Source of the DNA: WJKG01 sp964627305
GTDB taxonomy: Bacteria > Zixibacteria > MSB-5A5 > GN15 > FEB-12
DNA length: 64,000 bases
Direction: 5' to 3'
Assembly (NCBI GenBank): GCA_964627305.1
Contig: CAZVHP010000007.1
Span: 109,872 to 173,871, forward strand
Part shown: one piece after another, positions 43,626-53,622 of the stretch
How positions within the stretch are numbered: the first letter of the stretch is position 1
How the letters are laid out: each line of letters opens with the position of its first letter
The notes under the pieces: generated by a model
The model's database searches: none
Told to the model about the DNA's origin: nothing
Seen by the model: only the letters and a program-made list of their open reading frames with translations
Translations under genes and position numbers: made by a program

Positions 43626-43991
43626 ATGTCGCGTCGCGTGAAGAAGAAGGTCTCGCTGTTTGCACCACTTGCGGAGAACCTGGCCGGTCGGCTGGCGAGA
43701 ACGAATACGGAGACTCGTCGGCGGCTTGTGCGCTGGGGAGGCTGGCTACTGGGGCTGTTGTTTTTGTATTCTCTGATGATCGGGACGTTTTCGGTGCCGC
43801 GCATTGTGCGGCTGGAGACGGAGCGTCGGCATTTGTTGCAGGCCAATCGCTTACAGGCGGCGGCGCTGATCGATGCCTGCCGGGTGCGGGACATGTTGCA
43901 GCACGACAAGTTGTATATCGAGCAGATTGCCCGGCAGAAGTTTCACCTGGTCTATCCTGGAGAAACCCTGTACCGTTACGGCGACAAATAG
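43626..43991 (+). CDS. divIC: Septum formation initiator, DivIC/FtsB family
   Basis: A 121-residue bitopic protein: basic N-terminus, one membrane helix at about 35-55 (GGWLLGLLFLYSLMIGTF), a coiled coil (RIVRLETERRHLLQANRLQAA) and the family end YIEQIARQKFHLVYPGETLYR. DivIC/FtsB joins FtsL and FtsQ/DivIB at the divisome. I chose ATG 43626 over the frame's earlier codons because of the adjacent promoter and the basic cytosolic tail. recO follows by 6 bp. The exact paralogue name is a guess. Confidence 0.85.
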   Translation: MSRRVKKKVSLFAPLAENLAGRLARTNTETRRRLVRWGGWLLGLLFLYSLMIGTFSVPRIVRLETERRHLLQANRLQAAALIDACRVRDMLQHDKLYIEQIARQKFHLVYPGETLYRYGDK

Positions 43992-43997
43992 TCTGTC

Positions 43998-44798
43998 ATG
44001 GCTCTGCAGAAATCTGATGCGATTGTTTTGAAGGCCTACAACTGGTCTGAGTCCTCGCGGACAGTAGTCTTTTTCACGCGTGATTTCGGGCGTCTGGCGC
44101 TGATAGACAAGGGGGGGCGATCGCTGAAGTCGCGTCGGGGGCGAATGCTTGCTTTTTCGAAGCTGGAGGTGACGTTTTACCAGTCGCAGCGGGAGACGAG
44201 CGGGTATGTATCGGACATTCTGGTTGAGCGGCCGTTCGAGTTTGCTCGGGAGGGGACACTGGGTCGGCTGGGCTATGGCTCGGCGGCGTGCGAACTGCTG
44301 TTGTTGTTGCTGGCCGACGAGGAGCCACAACCGGAGCTGTTTGATTACACGGTTCATTATCTGAACTGGCTGGACAAGGCGGAGAAGCGGTACCTTCCGG
44401 CGCTGTTCGTGGCCTTTTTTTTGCGGCTTCTGTCGACGCTGGGGTATCACCCCTCGCTGACCCATTGCTCGGTGAGCGGGCAGTCGATCGCGGATGAAGC
44501 GGAGTCACGCGGTGAGGTGGCTTTTTCGCCGGAGCAGGGCGGGGTGGTAAGCGCTGCTTGCCAAAAGGCGGGAGATTGTTATATTCGTCTGACTTATCAG
44601 AGCCTGAAACTCCTGGTGACGCTGCAGACGGCCTCGTTGAGAGAGGCCGGGACGCTGCCGATCAGTTTTGTCGAGGCCGGAGTGCTGGTGGAGGCGCTGT
44701 GTCGCTTCATGAGCTTCCAGGCCGGTGTTCGGTCGGAGATCAAGTCGCTTGAGTTTCTTGAGAAACTGAAGAACAACCAAGGCGGAAACGGAAACTGA
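43998..44798 (+). CDS. recO: DNA repair protein RecO
   Basis: A 266-residue recombination mediator that helps RecR load RecA onto SSB-coated DNA. The N-terminal OB fold reads KSDAIVLKAYNWSESSRTVVFFTRDFGRLALIDKGGRS; the helical C-terminal part has FAREGTLGRLGYGSAACELLLLL and the end YQAGVRSEIKSLEFL-like stretch. The zinc-finger cysteines of some RecO proteins are mostly lost: only HCSV is seen near residue 156. Between divIC and glyS, 3 bp before glyS. Confidence 0.9.
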   Translation: MALQKSDAIVLKAYNWSESSRTVVFFTRDFGRLALIDKGGRSLKSRRGRMLAFSKLEVTFYQSQRETSGYVSDILVERPFEFAREGTLGRLGYGSAACELLLLLLADEEPQPELFDYTVHYLNWLDKAEKRYLPALFVAFFLRLLSTLGYHPSLTHCSVSGQSIADEAESRGEVAFSPEQGGVVSAACQKAGDCYIRLTYQSLKLLVTLQTASLREAGTLPISFVEAGVLVEALCRFMSFQAGVRSEIKSLEFLEKLKNNQGGNGN

Positions 44799-44801
44799 AC
44801 T

Positions 44802-46139
<1,338 letters not shown>

Positions 46140-46245
46140 GGCCTCGGACTCGGCGTTGTGTCGGGGTGATCGGTATTGAGTTGGCGGGCTGGTTTCAAGG
46201 GAACAAGGGGCCCGTTGTTCACTGTTGCGGGGTCGGTGAATCTAC

Positions 46246-46268
46246 GGCCGCGAGGGGAGCGGCCTTTT
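46246..46268 (+). terminator. Terminator after glyS
   Basis: GGCCGC / GCGGCC stem (46246-46251, 46259-46264), 7-nt loop, then TTTT. The orientation serves the plus-strand glyS unit; it is just beyond the stop of the convergent glutaredoxin-like gene (46278). Confidence 0.6.
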
Positions 46269-46277
46269 GGGGCAGAG

Positions 46278-46535
46278 TCACAAGGTCCAGAGGTGGTGTT
46301 CGAGTGCCCGGGCGATGGCCGAGATATCCGGGTACATGGGGTCGTTGGGTTTCCGGGGTCGTCGCCTTTTGTCGGCCAGTTCGTGGCCATTGATGATGAC
46401 GGTGGGCGAGTTGACCGGCTGGACCTGCTCGACGACCTTGGCAAGCACACCACGCTCCTGGATGAAGCGCTTAATGAAGCGGGTGGCCTTGACCTGCCGT
46501 GGGTCTTCCGATGAATAGATCAGACCAATTTCCAT
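46278..46535 (-). CDS. Cysteine-free glutaredoxin-like protein
   Basis: An 85-residue protein with a thioredoxin/glutaredoxin outline: beta strand MEIGLIYSSEDPRQ, a helix (KATRFIKRFIQERG), and the cis-proline loop SPTVIINGHELADKRRR. No cysteine occurs anywhere, so the CxxC site (expected near SSEDP) is lost and redox catalysis is not possible; it may have a binding role. Start ATG 46535 is chosen; the frame reaches 46577. Short isolated gene between glyS and sod. Confidence 0.5.
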   Translation of the reverse strand: MEIGLIYSSEDPRQVKATRFIKRFIQERGVLAKVVEQVQPVNSPTVIINGHELADKRRRPRKPNDPMYPDISAIARALEHHLWTL

Positions 46536-46767
46536 ATCAGTCTCACTTTGGCTCCAAAGCATGGATTCTGTGAACATGGTAGGCTGTGGGGAACGAGGTA
46601 GTCAAACAAAAACCGCGATGTGAAGCGACGACGCTGACAGCCCCGTGACATGATGCCAGAGTAGTCCTGCAGCCTGTTCTTTACTATATAACGACTGCAG
46701 GCAACCGATTGTTCCACAGCAGGTTGAGGAAACCGCCATGCAGCTTGTTATGTTGTTGTCCGTCACA

Positions 46768-46796
46768 CATATAGCAATGCGAAGGAACTTCTGCAA
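46768..46796 (-). promoter_or_regulatory. Possible promoter of the glutaredoxin-like gene
   Basis: Minus strand: TTGCAG (46796-46791), 17-nt spacer, TATATG (46773-46768). It would give a leader of about 225 nt. The rest of the 46536-46893 gap holds no recognisable gene. Confidence 0.35.
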
Positions 46797-46893
46797 GTCT
46801 GGACTGTTTTATCCATGAAATGTGCGAGTGACAGAAACGAAACGATAGCATAGATTGATCAGCAACAGATCGAATCTGACGAAAGGAGAGCAA

Positions 46894-47472
46894 ATGGAAC
46901 ACAAACTACCCGATCTGCCATTTGAGAAGAAGGCGCTTGAGCCGCATATTTCGGCGGAGACACTGGAGTTTCATCACGACAAGCATCATCAGGCATACGT
47001 CAACAAGCTGAATGAGCTTATCAAGGGGAGCAAGTTCGAGTCGGCCGCGCTCGAGGACATAATCAGGAAGGCCGACGGCGGGATTTTCAACAATGGTGCG
47101 CAGGTATTCAATCACACGTTCTTCTGGAACTGCCTGACTCCGAGCGGTGGTGGCAGGCCGGGAGGGGCGCTGGCGCAGGCGATCGAGAAGAAGTGGGGGT
47201 CGTTTGATGCGTTCAGGAAGGCGTTTTCGGAGACCGCGGCGGGGTTGTTCGGATCAGGGTGGACGTGGTTGGTGAAGGGCGACGACGGTTCGCTGGAGAT
47301 TGTCCCGATGAGTAATGCGGGAAATCCGCTTCGTGAGGGCAAGACGCCGCTTCTGACGCTGGACGTGTGGGAGCATGCGTACTACATTGATTATCGCAAT
47401 GCACGACCGAAGTTTGTTGAGGCGTTCTGGAATCTGGTCAACTGGGATTTTGTGGAGCGAAATTTCGCATAG
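46894..47472 (+). CDS. sodB: Superoxide dismutase, Fe/Mn type
   Basis: A 192-residue Fe/Mn superoxide dismutase converting superoxide to peroxide and oxygen. Metal ligands: His27 in EFHHDKHHQAYV, the second His in FNHTFFWN, and Asp plus His in LDVWEHAYYIDY. GSGWTWLVK and ALAQAIEKKWGS are family marks. Gln in NNGAQVFNH supports Fe rather than Mn but I cannot settle the metal. The ATG is supported by AAAGGAG 7 nt upstream. No signal peptide, so cytosolic. Confidence 0.95.
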   Translation: MEHKLPDLPFEKKALEPHISAETLEFHHDKHHQAYVNKLNELIKGSKFESAALEDIIRKADGGIFNNGAQVFNHTFFWNCLTPSGGGRPGGALAQAIEKKWGSFDAFRKAFSETAAGLFGSGWTWLVKGDDGSLEIVPMSNAGNPLREGKTPLLTLDVWEHAYYIDYRNARPKFVEAFWNLVNWDFVERNFA

Positions 47473-47529
47473 AGGGCCAGGGCACAGGCGGCACAGGAGA
47501 GGCTGTCTGTGAGAGCAAGGATGCTGACG

Positions 47530-47556
47530 GAGCCGGTCCGCAAGGATCGGCTCTTT
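47530..47556 (+). terminator. Terminator of sod
   Basis: GAGCCGGTCC pairs with GGATCGGCTC (one G-U) around a GCAA tetraloop, followed by TTTCTG. It lies 57 bp past the stop. Confidence 0.85.
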
Positions 47557-47596
47557 CTGTATGTGTTTCTCGTTGTGTGTGGGATGAGCCGATTGT

Positions 47597-49711
47597 CTAT
47601 GGTGTGTGGTTGGGGCGGGAGAACTGCTGCATGGTCTGCATGAACAGACGGTTGGCGTAGTCGGCCTTGTACCGGTTGGCCTCTACCCCGCGCTGATAGA
47701 AGCTGTTGGCGCGCTGGAACAGCCCCTGATCCTGTGTTGCGAGGGCGACAATCTGGAGGGCGCGGCCGGTGTGGATTTGGATGTAGTAGTCGGTGGGGAA
47801 ACGATTGGCCAGGGCGATCATGTGGTCGATTCCCTGTTGGATGCGATTTGATGACAGCAGCAGTTCGCCATAGAGAATACCGATGGCCCGGGAGTCTGGT
47901 TGCCGCGTGTACAGGTCGGCGAGGATGGTCAGGGCGCTGTCCGGTCGCTGTGCGTGGTAGTGTTCGACGGCCTGTTCGTAGGGAGTAAGCTGGTAGTTGT
48001 CGGCCTCGTGGTTGCCGGTGCGGCCGGCGATGCGGTGGATATTGACGTCGTAGTCGCGGATGTGATAAGTGGCGATCACGGGTGACTCGGCCAGATGAGG
48101 ATAATCGGTGGTGGCCTGCTCCCAGTTGGATCGGTCGACGGCCAGATGAGTGATGGGGTAGCGTTCGAACAGGGTTGAGTCGACCTGGGCGACCCCGAAC
48201 AGGTGGATGAAGGCCTGTAGGTCGTTTTCGAGCACCAGCCCGGGAGCGTAGGGGCCGGAGAGGACGGCATGGCGGCCGATGATGTTGGGGAGGTCACGGC
48301 TGGCCTCGACGGTAGTGAGGTTTCGGGTCATGAAGTGGTTGCGCCGTAGTCGGGCGGTGTTGGTGACAGCCGAGAGCAGCAGGATAGCCGCCAGGGCGAT
48401 CATGAGCGCTCGTGACGGAACGGTTGGTTGCCAACGGTTGATGATCTGGTGGAGTGTCCAGACAACGGCGGCGGCAATCGGCAGGGAGACCCAGACGACG
48501 GTGGCAATCGGGGCAGGCATGGTATTGAAGAACAGCAGGTTCATAATCAGGTGGAAGGTCAGCAGCCAGAAGGCGAGTCCGACCGTGATGCGTTCGGGCC
48601 AGCCGAGAACCGGTTTCGGGCGTTGGTTGCTTCGGGCAAGAAGGTGGTCGAACAGGGCGAAGGCGGCCGCGGCGATCATGGGCAGCATGTAGAGCGTGTA
48701 CCGGATGGGGGAATAATTCAGTGGCATGAGTCCCAGATAGATGAAGGCGGTGGCGAACAAAGCCAGCCTGAACGAGCGGGAGAGGTCGGGTACTGAGCGC
48801 AGGCCGCGCGGCAGGAGAGTCATCAGCAGGAGTGTTGATACGAGCATGACGAGGTTGTCGGGGTTGAGGTAGAACAGGCGATTGAGGAAGCCATAGGAGA
48901 CGAGGTGCTGGATGAAGCCCCAGGGGGAGCTGAGGCCCTCGGGAAAGCCGCGGAGGCCATAGGATTGCTCGCCGACATAGCCGAAGGCGGCGGTGAGGTT
49001 GGTCCCGTAGAGCGCCAGTGAGAGGACAAGGGCGGCGACAACGAAGGAGGTCGCGGCAAGCAGAGCCTGGCGGATTCTGTGGCCGGGGGGTCCGAGGAGG
49101 ATGGCGGCCAGCAGGCCGGGCAACAGCAGGGCACCGAAGAGCTTTCCCGTGAGCATGGCTATGGCGACCAGCACTCCGGCGAGAATGACGGCCCAGTGGC
49201 GGTCTCCCCACCAGCTGTACACCCAGAACAGGACACCGGTCAGCAGCAGCAGACCGTTTTCGAGGTACGAAAGGCGACCGTAGGTGTAGAGGGTGACCCC
49301 GATGGCGAAGGTGAAGATCAGGGCAGCGCTGGTCCACGAGCGGTGCTGTCGGGCCAGGCCCAGGGCGAAGAAGAAAGCACCGGCGAGGGTTAGCAGAAGG
49401 CCGACCATGTTGGACTGCCGGGTATCGACATCGAAGAGGGCAAACCAGACCCGGGCGATGCCGGAGGTGAGCGAATGCTCATAGACGGTCCATCGGGGGT
49501 AATCGAAGGGGTCGGGATCACCGAACAGGTGGGCGTTGCGAGCGTGGTAGGTGTACTGGGCGGGGTCGGTGGAGAGTGACTGGCCCAGGCCGGAGAAGTA
49601 CATGGGGGGATCGTAGGTCAGGCCGTCCTGCCAGAAAATGATGCCACCAACAAGGATGAGCATAGATAGGGCGAAGAAAAGGGTGTTGTTGGAGCGAATG
49701 AAGGGCGGCAT
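47597..49711 (-). CDS. Polytopic glycosyltransferase (GT39/PMT-like) with TPR tail
   Basis: A 704-residue protein with about eleven membrane helices in residues 1-440. The first extracytoplasmic loop has LTYDPPMYFSGLGQSLSTDP and YPRWTVYEHSLTSGIARVWF, in the place where GT-C enzymes carry catalytic acids, and GRLSYLENGLLLLTGVLF recalls the ArnT/PMT pattern. The last 130 residues (PDSALTILADLYTRQPDSRAIGILYGELLLSSNRI) are TPR-like. Likely uses a lipid-linked sugar. ATG 49711 lies 4 bp after the selD stop. Substrate is inferred. Confidence 0.7.
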   Translation of the reverse strand: MPPFIRSNNTLFFALSMLILVGGIIFWQDGLTYDPPMYFSGLGQSLSTDPAQYTYHARNAHLFGDPDPFDYPRWTVYEHSLTSGIARVWFALFDVDTRQSNMVGLLLTLAGAFFFALGLARQHRSWTSAALIFTFAIGVTLYTYGRLSYLENGLLLLTGVLFWVYSWWGDRHWAVILAGVLVAIAMLTGKLFGALLLPGLLAAILLGPPGHRIRQALLAATSFVVAALVLSLALYGTNLTAAFGYVGEQSYGLRGFPEGLSSPWGFIQHLVSYGFLNRLFYLNPDNLVMLVSTLLLMTLLPRGLRSVPDLSRSFRLALFATAFIYLGLMPLNYSPIRYTLYMLPMIAAAAFALFDHLLARSNQRPKPVLGWPERITVGLAFWLLTFHLIMNLLFFNTMPAPIATVVWVSLPIAAAVVWTLHQIINRWQPTVPSRALMIALAAILLLSAVTNTARLRRNHFMTRNLTTVEASRDLPNIIGRHAVLSGPYAPGLVLENDLQAFIHLFGVAQVDSTLFERYPITHLAVDRSNWEQATTDYPHLAESPVIATYHIRDYDVNIHRIAGRTGNHEADNYQLTPYEQAVEHYHAQRPDSALTILADLYTRQPDSRAIGILYGELLLSSNRIQQGIDHMIALANRFPTDYYIQIHTGRALQIVALATQDQGLFQRANSFYQRGVEANRYKADYANRLFMQTMQQFSRPNHTP

Positions 49712-49715
49712 GGTT

Positions 49716-50771
49716 TTATACCACGTCAACGGGGATGCCGGTGTTTTGGAGGACGTCACCGATTCTCACGGCGGGCAGCGACCGGGAGTTGCAGGCGCTG
49801 AGGAAGGTATCGCCCTGATCGGCAGGGATGGCAATAAGCAGGCCGCCGGAGGTCTGGGGGTCATAGATGACCTTGTCGAGATTGGGGTCGACGGAGGCAG
49901 CCACGCTGATGCGGCCGGTCATGAAGTCACGATTGGCGTTGGCTCCGCCGGGGATCATGCCGAGTTCGGCCAGTTCGCGCGCGCGCGGCAGAAGCGGCAG
50001 GGAGGCGGCGGTGATGCGGATGGTGACACCGGCGCCGGCGGCCATTTCGAAGGCGTGCCCGGCGAGTCCGTAACCGGTGATGTCAGTGGCGGCGTGGGCA
50101 CCGCAGGCGAGCATGAGTTCGGAGGCATCTTTGTTGAGCCGGGCCATGTGGGCAATCACGAGCTGCTCGAGTTCGGGTTCTACCTTGCCGCGTTTGATGC
50201 CGGTGGTGATCAGTCCGGTGCCGAGCGGTTTGGTGAGGAACAACTGGTCGCCCGGTCTTGCGGCGGCGTTGGTGATGATTCTCTCCGGATGGATCAGGCC
50301 GGTGACGGCGACACCGTACTTGAGTTCGCTGTCCTTGATGGAGTGACCGCCGACGATCACAGCCCCGGATTCGATAATCTTGTCCTGACCACCGCGCAGA
50401 ATGTCAGTGAGTACGGAGTCGGGTATCTTACCGACGGGGAACCCGACAATGTTGAGGGCTGTGACAGGGCGTCCGCCCATGGCATAGATGTCGGACAGGG
50501 CGTTGGCGGCCGCAATCTGCCCGAACCAATAGGGATCGTCGACGATGGGCGGGAAGAAATCGACAGTCTGCACGAGGGCCAGATCGTCGGCGATACGATA
50601 GACACCGGCATCATCGGCGGTATTTATCCCGACCAGCAGGTTATGGTGACTGGGGGCGGGAAGCGATGAGAGTGCCTGGGCCAAGAACTTTGGCGCAAGT
50701 TTTGATGCTCAACCGGCGCAGCTGACTTCTGCGGTCAGCTTGATTGTCGCTTGTTTTCTCAGGTCATCCAC
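49716..50771 (-). CDS. selD: Selenide, water dikinase, predicted selenoprotein
   Basis: SelD makes selenophosphate from selenide and ATP. From GTG 50771 the frame gives 351 residues with one in-frame TGA (50711-50709, codon 21). Around it the protein reads EVSCAG-U-ASKLAPKFL, matching the SelD active site in which Sec or Cys precedes the essential Lys (here Lys24). Downstream are NLLVGINTADDAG, VQTVDFFPPIVDDPYWFGQ, AANALSDIYAMGGRP and GGHSIKD. A start after the TGA (TTG 50684) would remove the catalytic residue and part of the glycine-rich loop. A hairpin lies just after the UGA, and a promoter 6 nt before the GTG. Confidence 0.85.
50675..50699 (-). ncRNA. SECIS-like hairpin in selD mRNA
   Basis: Nucleotides 10-34 after the UGA fold as CTTG-C-GCCAA, loop AGTTC, TTGGC-C-CAGG: nine pairs (one G-U) with a single C-C mismatch. 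The apical loop lies 20-24 nt after the UGA and has G at its second position, as bacterial SECIS elements require for SelB binding. Confidence 0.65.
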
Positions 50772-50777
50772 GGGATG

Positions 50778-50806
50778 AAGGTAAGCAAATCGGTATTTCT
50801 GTGCAA
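50778..50806 (-). promoter_or_regulatory. Probable promoter of selD
   Basis: Minus strand: TTGCAC (50806-50801), 17-nt spacer, TACCTT (50783-50778). Only 6 nt separate the -10 box from the GTG at 50771, and there is no Shine-Dalgarno, so the mRNA would be leaderless. Confidence 0.45.
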
Positions 50807-50932
50807 CTGCTTGTGCGGTTGTTTTTGTGCCGGGGCTTGTCAGGGGCTCGGTGTCTGTGTATTGTGGAGTATTGACAGAGACGTTTCACATGCGGCTTTC
50901 GTTGGGGCCGCGTTCTATGTAAGGAGCCGGAT

Positions 50933-53455
50933 ATGAAGACTCGGGAATCGCGGTGTGCGAAGCAGGAGCTGGCAGGGATCCGGGGGGGACTTGTAGTTTC
51001 GGTCGGGCTGATCATGTCGCTGATGGCGGTTTTTGCGGCAAGCGCCCTGGCGGTGGAGCAGCAGGAGTATATGCGCCCGCCGGAGGCAATCGCTCGTCTG
51101 ATCGATGTCCCCATGACGCCGGTGGTGTCGGTGAGTCCGGATCGGGAGTGGATGCTGCTTATGGAGCGTCCGGGGTATCCCTCGATCGAGGAGATTGCTC
51201 AGCCGGAGTTGAGGCTGGCCGGTATGCGGATTAATCCACGCAACAACGGTCCCAGCCGTGAGCAGTACTACAGCGGGCTGGTGGTGCGCCGGATTGACGA
51301 TGACAGGGAGATCCGCATCAGCAATCTGCCGGACAATCCAAAGATAGCGAATGTGCGGTGGTCGCCGGACAGCAGGTACATAGCGTTCACGCTGGCGTTC
51401 ATCGATCGCCTTGAGTTGTGGGTTGCCGAGGTCGCAGGTGGTGGGGCGTATAGTCCGACGGCGTATCGCGTCAACGACGTTGGCGGTAACGCGTATGAAT
51501 GGGTGTCTGACAGCAGGACGATCATTTTGAATGCGGTGTTGCCGCAGCGCACCGACCCGCCGAAGGAGGTACTGGTTCCTTTTGGCCCGGTGGTGCAGGA
51601 GAACATTGGTGACAGGCGTCCGACGCGGACCTACCAGGACATGCTGTCGAACAAGCACGACGAGGCTCTTTTCGAGTATTACGCGACTGGTCAACTGGTG
51701 CGTGTGTCGATCGAGGGTGGGTCAACCGCAATCGGCCGGGCAGGTATAGTGCGGAGTTTCGGTCCCTCCCCTGACGGTACCATGCTTTTGGTCCAAATGA
51801 CGCATCCGCCGTACTCGTATACGGTACCAATGAGTCGTTTCCCGTATACCGTTCAGGTGTGGGATATGGATGGCAGGCTGATCAGGGAACTGGCGGATTT
51901 GCCGTTGGCGGAGGACATCCCGATCTCGTTCGGATCGGTGCGGACCGGTCCGCGTTCGATTGGGTGGCGTGCTGATGCTGATGCTACTCTGTATTGGGTT
52001 GAGGCGCAGGATGGCGGTGACGCCGGTGTGGAGGCGGACATAAGAGATCGGGTGTATATGCAGGCGGCGCCATTTGACGGGGAGCCGGTGGTGCTGGCCG
52101 ATCTGGAGTACCGCTACAGCGGTTTGAGCTGGGCGAGCGATGATCTTGCGCTGGTTGCCAGTTCGTGGTGGCGCACGCGCATGCAGCGCTACTGGCGCAT
52201 CTCTCCGGGGAATCCCGACCAGGGGCCGATTATGATGATGGAGCGCAACTGGGAGGATCGTTATGGTGATCCGGGATCGCCGTTGAGTCGCTGGACCGAT
52301 CGCGGGACCTCGGTACTGATGACAAGCGAGGGAGGGACGAAGCTGTTTATGACCAGTTCGGGGGCAAGCGAGGAAGGTGATCAACCGTTTCTGGACATTT
52401 ACGACATCGCCAGTGGGGAGTCGGAGCGCCTTTTTCGTTCGGAGGCACCGTATTACGAGTATCCGATCGCGGTAGTGGAGCCGGAAGGGCCGGTGGTGCT
52501 TACACGCCGCGAGGCGGTTGACGAGCCGCCGAACTACTTCCTTCGCGATCTGGGCGATAATGAACTGCGTCAGCTTACGTTTTTTGAGCACCCGACACCG
52601 GAGCTTCGGAATGTGACCAAGGAGCTGATCCGCTTTGAGCGAGAGGACGGTGTGCAGTTGACGGCGACGCTGTATCTTCCGGCCGGTTATGACAAGGAGA
52701 CCGACGGACCGTTGCCGATGCTGATGTGGGCATATCCCCGGGAGTACAAGAGCGCTGATGCGGCGGGTCAGGTGACGGGATCTCCGTACCGGTTTATCCG
52801 GGTTGGGTGGTGGTCGCCGCTGCTGTGGCTGGTACACGGCTATGCTGTGCTGGACAACCTCAGTATGCCGGTAGTGGGTGAGGGTGACGAGGAGCCGAAT
52901 GACACTTTTGTCGAGCAGGTTGTGGCCAATGCTCAGGCGGCGGTGTCTGAGGTGACTTCGCGAGGGGTCGCCGATTCGGATCGTCTGGCGATCGGCGGGC
53001 ATTCCTACGGCGCCTTCATGACTGCCAATGTATTGGCCCACAGTGACTTGTTTCGAACGGGTCTGGCTCGGAGCGGCGCCTACAACCGAACGTTGACACC
53101 ATTTGGGTTCCAGTCTGAGGAGCGGACGCTGTGGGAAGCCCCGGAGGTCTATTTTGCCATGTCGCCGTTCATGCACGCGGACAAGATCAACGAGCCGATT
53201 CTGCTTGTCCATGGAGAGGCGGACAACAACAGCGGCACGTATCCTTTGCAGAGTGAGCGTTTCTATGAAGCGTTGAAGGGGCATGGGGCAGTTGCTCGTC
53301 TGGTCATGTTGCCGCATGAGAGCCACAGTTACCGGGCGTATGAATCGATCATGCACGTGTTGTGGGAATCGACGGAATGGCTCGACCGGTACGTGAAGAA
53401 CGCGCCGAAGCGGCAGGAAGTTGAGCCGTCGGCGGTGGGCGCGGGCGCGAATTGA
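50933..53455 (+). CDS. Secreted S9-family prolyl-oligopeptidase-like peptidase
   Basis: An 840-residue serine peptidase. The N-terminus has a signal helix (GLVVSVGLIMSLMAVFAASALA); residues 60-560 make the beta-propeller lid (VRWSPDSRYIAFTL). The alpha/beta-hydrolase domain has Ser691 in GGHSYGAFM, Asp764 in HGEADNN and His798 in PHESHSY. The order and the LARSGAYNRTLTPFGFQSEERTLWEAPEVYF run resemble the S9D glutamyl endopeptidase-like group. Probably periplasmic or exported peptide hydrolysis. ATG 50933 has AAGGAG 7 nt upstream. Confidence 0.9.
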   Translation: MKTRESRCAKQELAGIRGGLVVSVGLIMSLMAVFAASALAVEQQEYMRPPEAIARLIDVPMTPVVSVSPDREWMLLMERPGYPSIEEIAQPELRLAGMRINPRNNGPSREQYYSGLVVRRIDDDREIRISNLPDNPKIANVRWSPDSRYIAFTLAFIDRLELWVAEVAGGGAYSPTAYRVNDVGGNAYEWVSDSRTIILNAVLPQRTDPPKEVLVPFGPVVQENIGDRRPTRTYQDMLSNKHDEALFEYYATGQLVRVSIEGGSTAIGRAGIVRSFGPSPDGTMLLVQMTHPPYSYTVPMSRFPYTVQVWDMDGRLIRELADLPLAEDIPISFGSVRTGPRSIGWRADADATLYWVEAQDGGDAGVEADIRDRVYMQAAPFDGEPVVLADLEYRYSGLSWASDDLALVASSWWRTRMQRYWRISPGNPDQGPIMMMERNWEDRYGDPGSPLSRWTDRGTSVLMTSEGGTKLFMTSSGASEEGDQPFLDIYDIASGESERLFRSEAPYYEYPIAVVEPEGPVVLTRREAVDEPPNYFLRDLGDNELRQLTFFEHPTPELRNVTKELIRFEREDGVQLTATLYLPAGYDKETDGPLPMLMWAYPREYKSADAAGQVTGSPYRFIRVGWWSPLLWLVHGYAVLDNLSMPVVGEGDEEPNDTFVEQVVANAQAAVSEVTSRGVADSDRLAIGGHSYGAFMTANVLAHSDLFRTGLARSGAYNRTLTPFGFQSEERTLWEAPEVYFAMSPFMHADKINEPILLVHGEADNNSGTYPLQSERFYEALKGHGAVARLVMLPHESHSYRAYESIMHVLWESTEWLDRYVKNAPKRQEVEPSAVGAGAN

Positions 53456-53562
53456 CCTTGAATTGAGGGTGAAGTCGCGATCGGTGCAGTCGCAGATGCG
53501 AGAGTGAGAGTCCTGCCGATGGGCGGATTGCGGACGAAGAGAGCGGAAAAGTTCGAGATTGC

Positions 53563-53591
53563 TTGACATCGCGGTAGAGGCTCGCTATAGT
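53563..53591 (+). promoter_or_regulatory. Promoter of the porin gene
   Basis: Consensus-like TTGACA (53563-53568), 17-nt spacer, TATAGT (53586-53591). Start near 53598; AGGAG at 53611-53615, 7 nt before the ATG at 53623. Confidence 0.8.
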
Positions 53592-53622
53592 CCCCGGTCC
53601 TGAAACTGCGAGGAGCCGGTGT

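Noticed and set aside
50709..50711. TGA as a true stop upstream of selD
   Set aside because: Sequence on both sides continues the SelD active-site alignment, a SECIS-like hairpin follows and a promoter fits the earlier GTG, so readthrough as Sec is the better reading.
50873..50878. TTGACA before the S9 peptidase gene as a promoter
   Set aside because: No acceptable -10 box lies 16-19 nt downstream.
51722..53569. 615-codon minus-strand frame opposite the S9 peptidase
   Set aside because: Arg/His-rich translation typical of a shadow frame; the plus-strand gene has signal peptide, propeller and catalytic triad.
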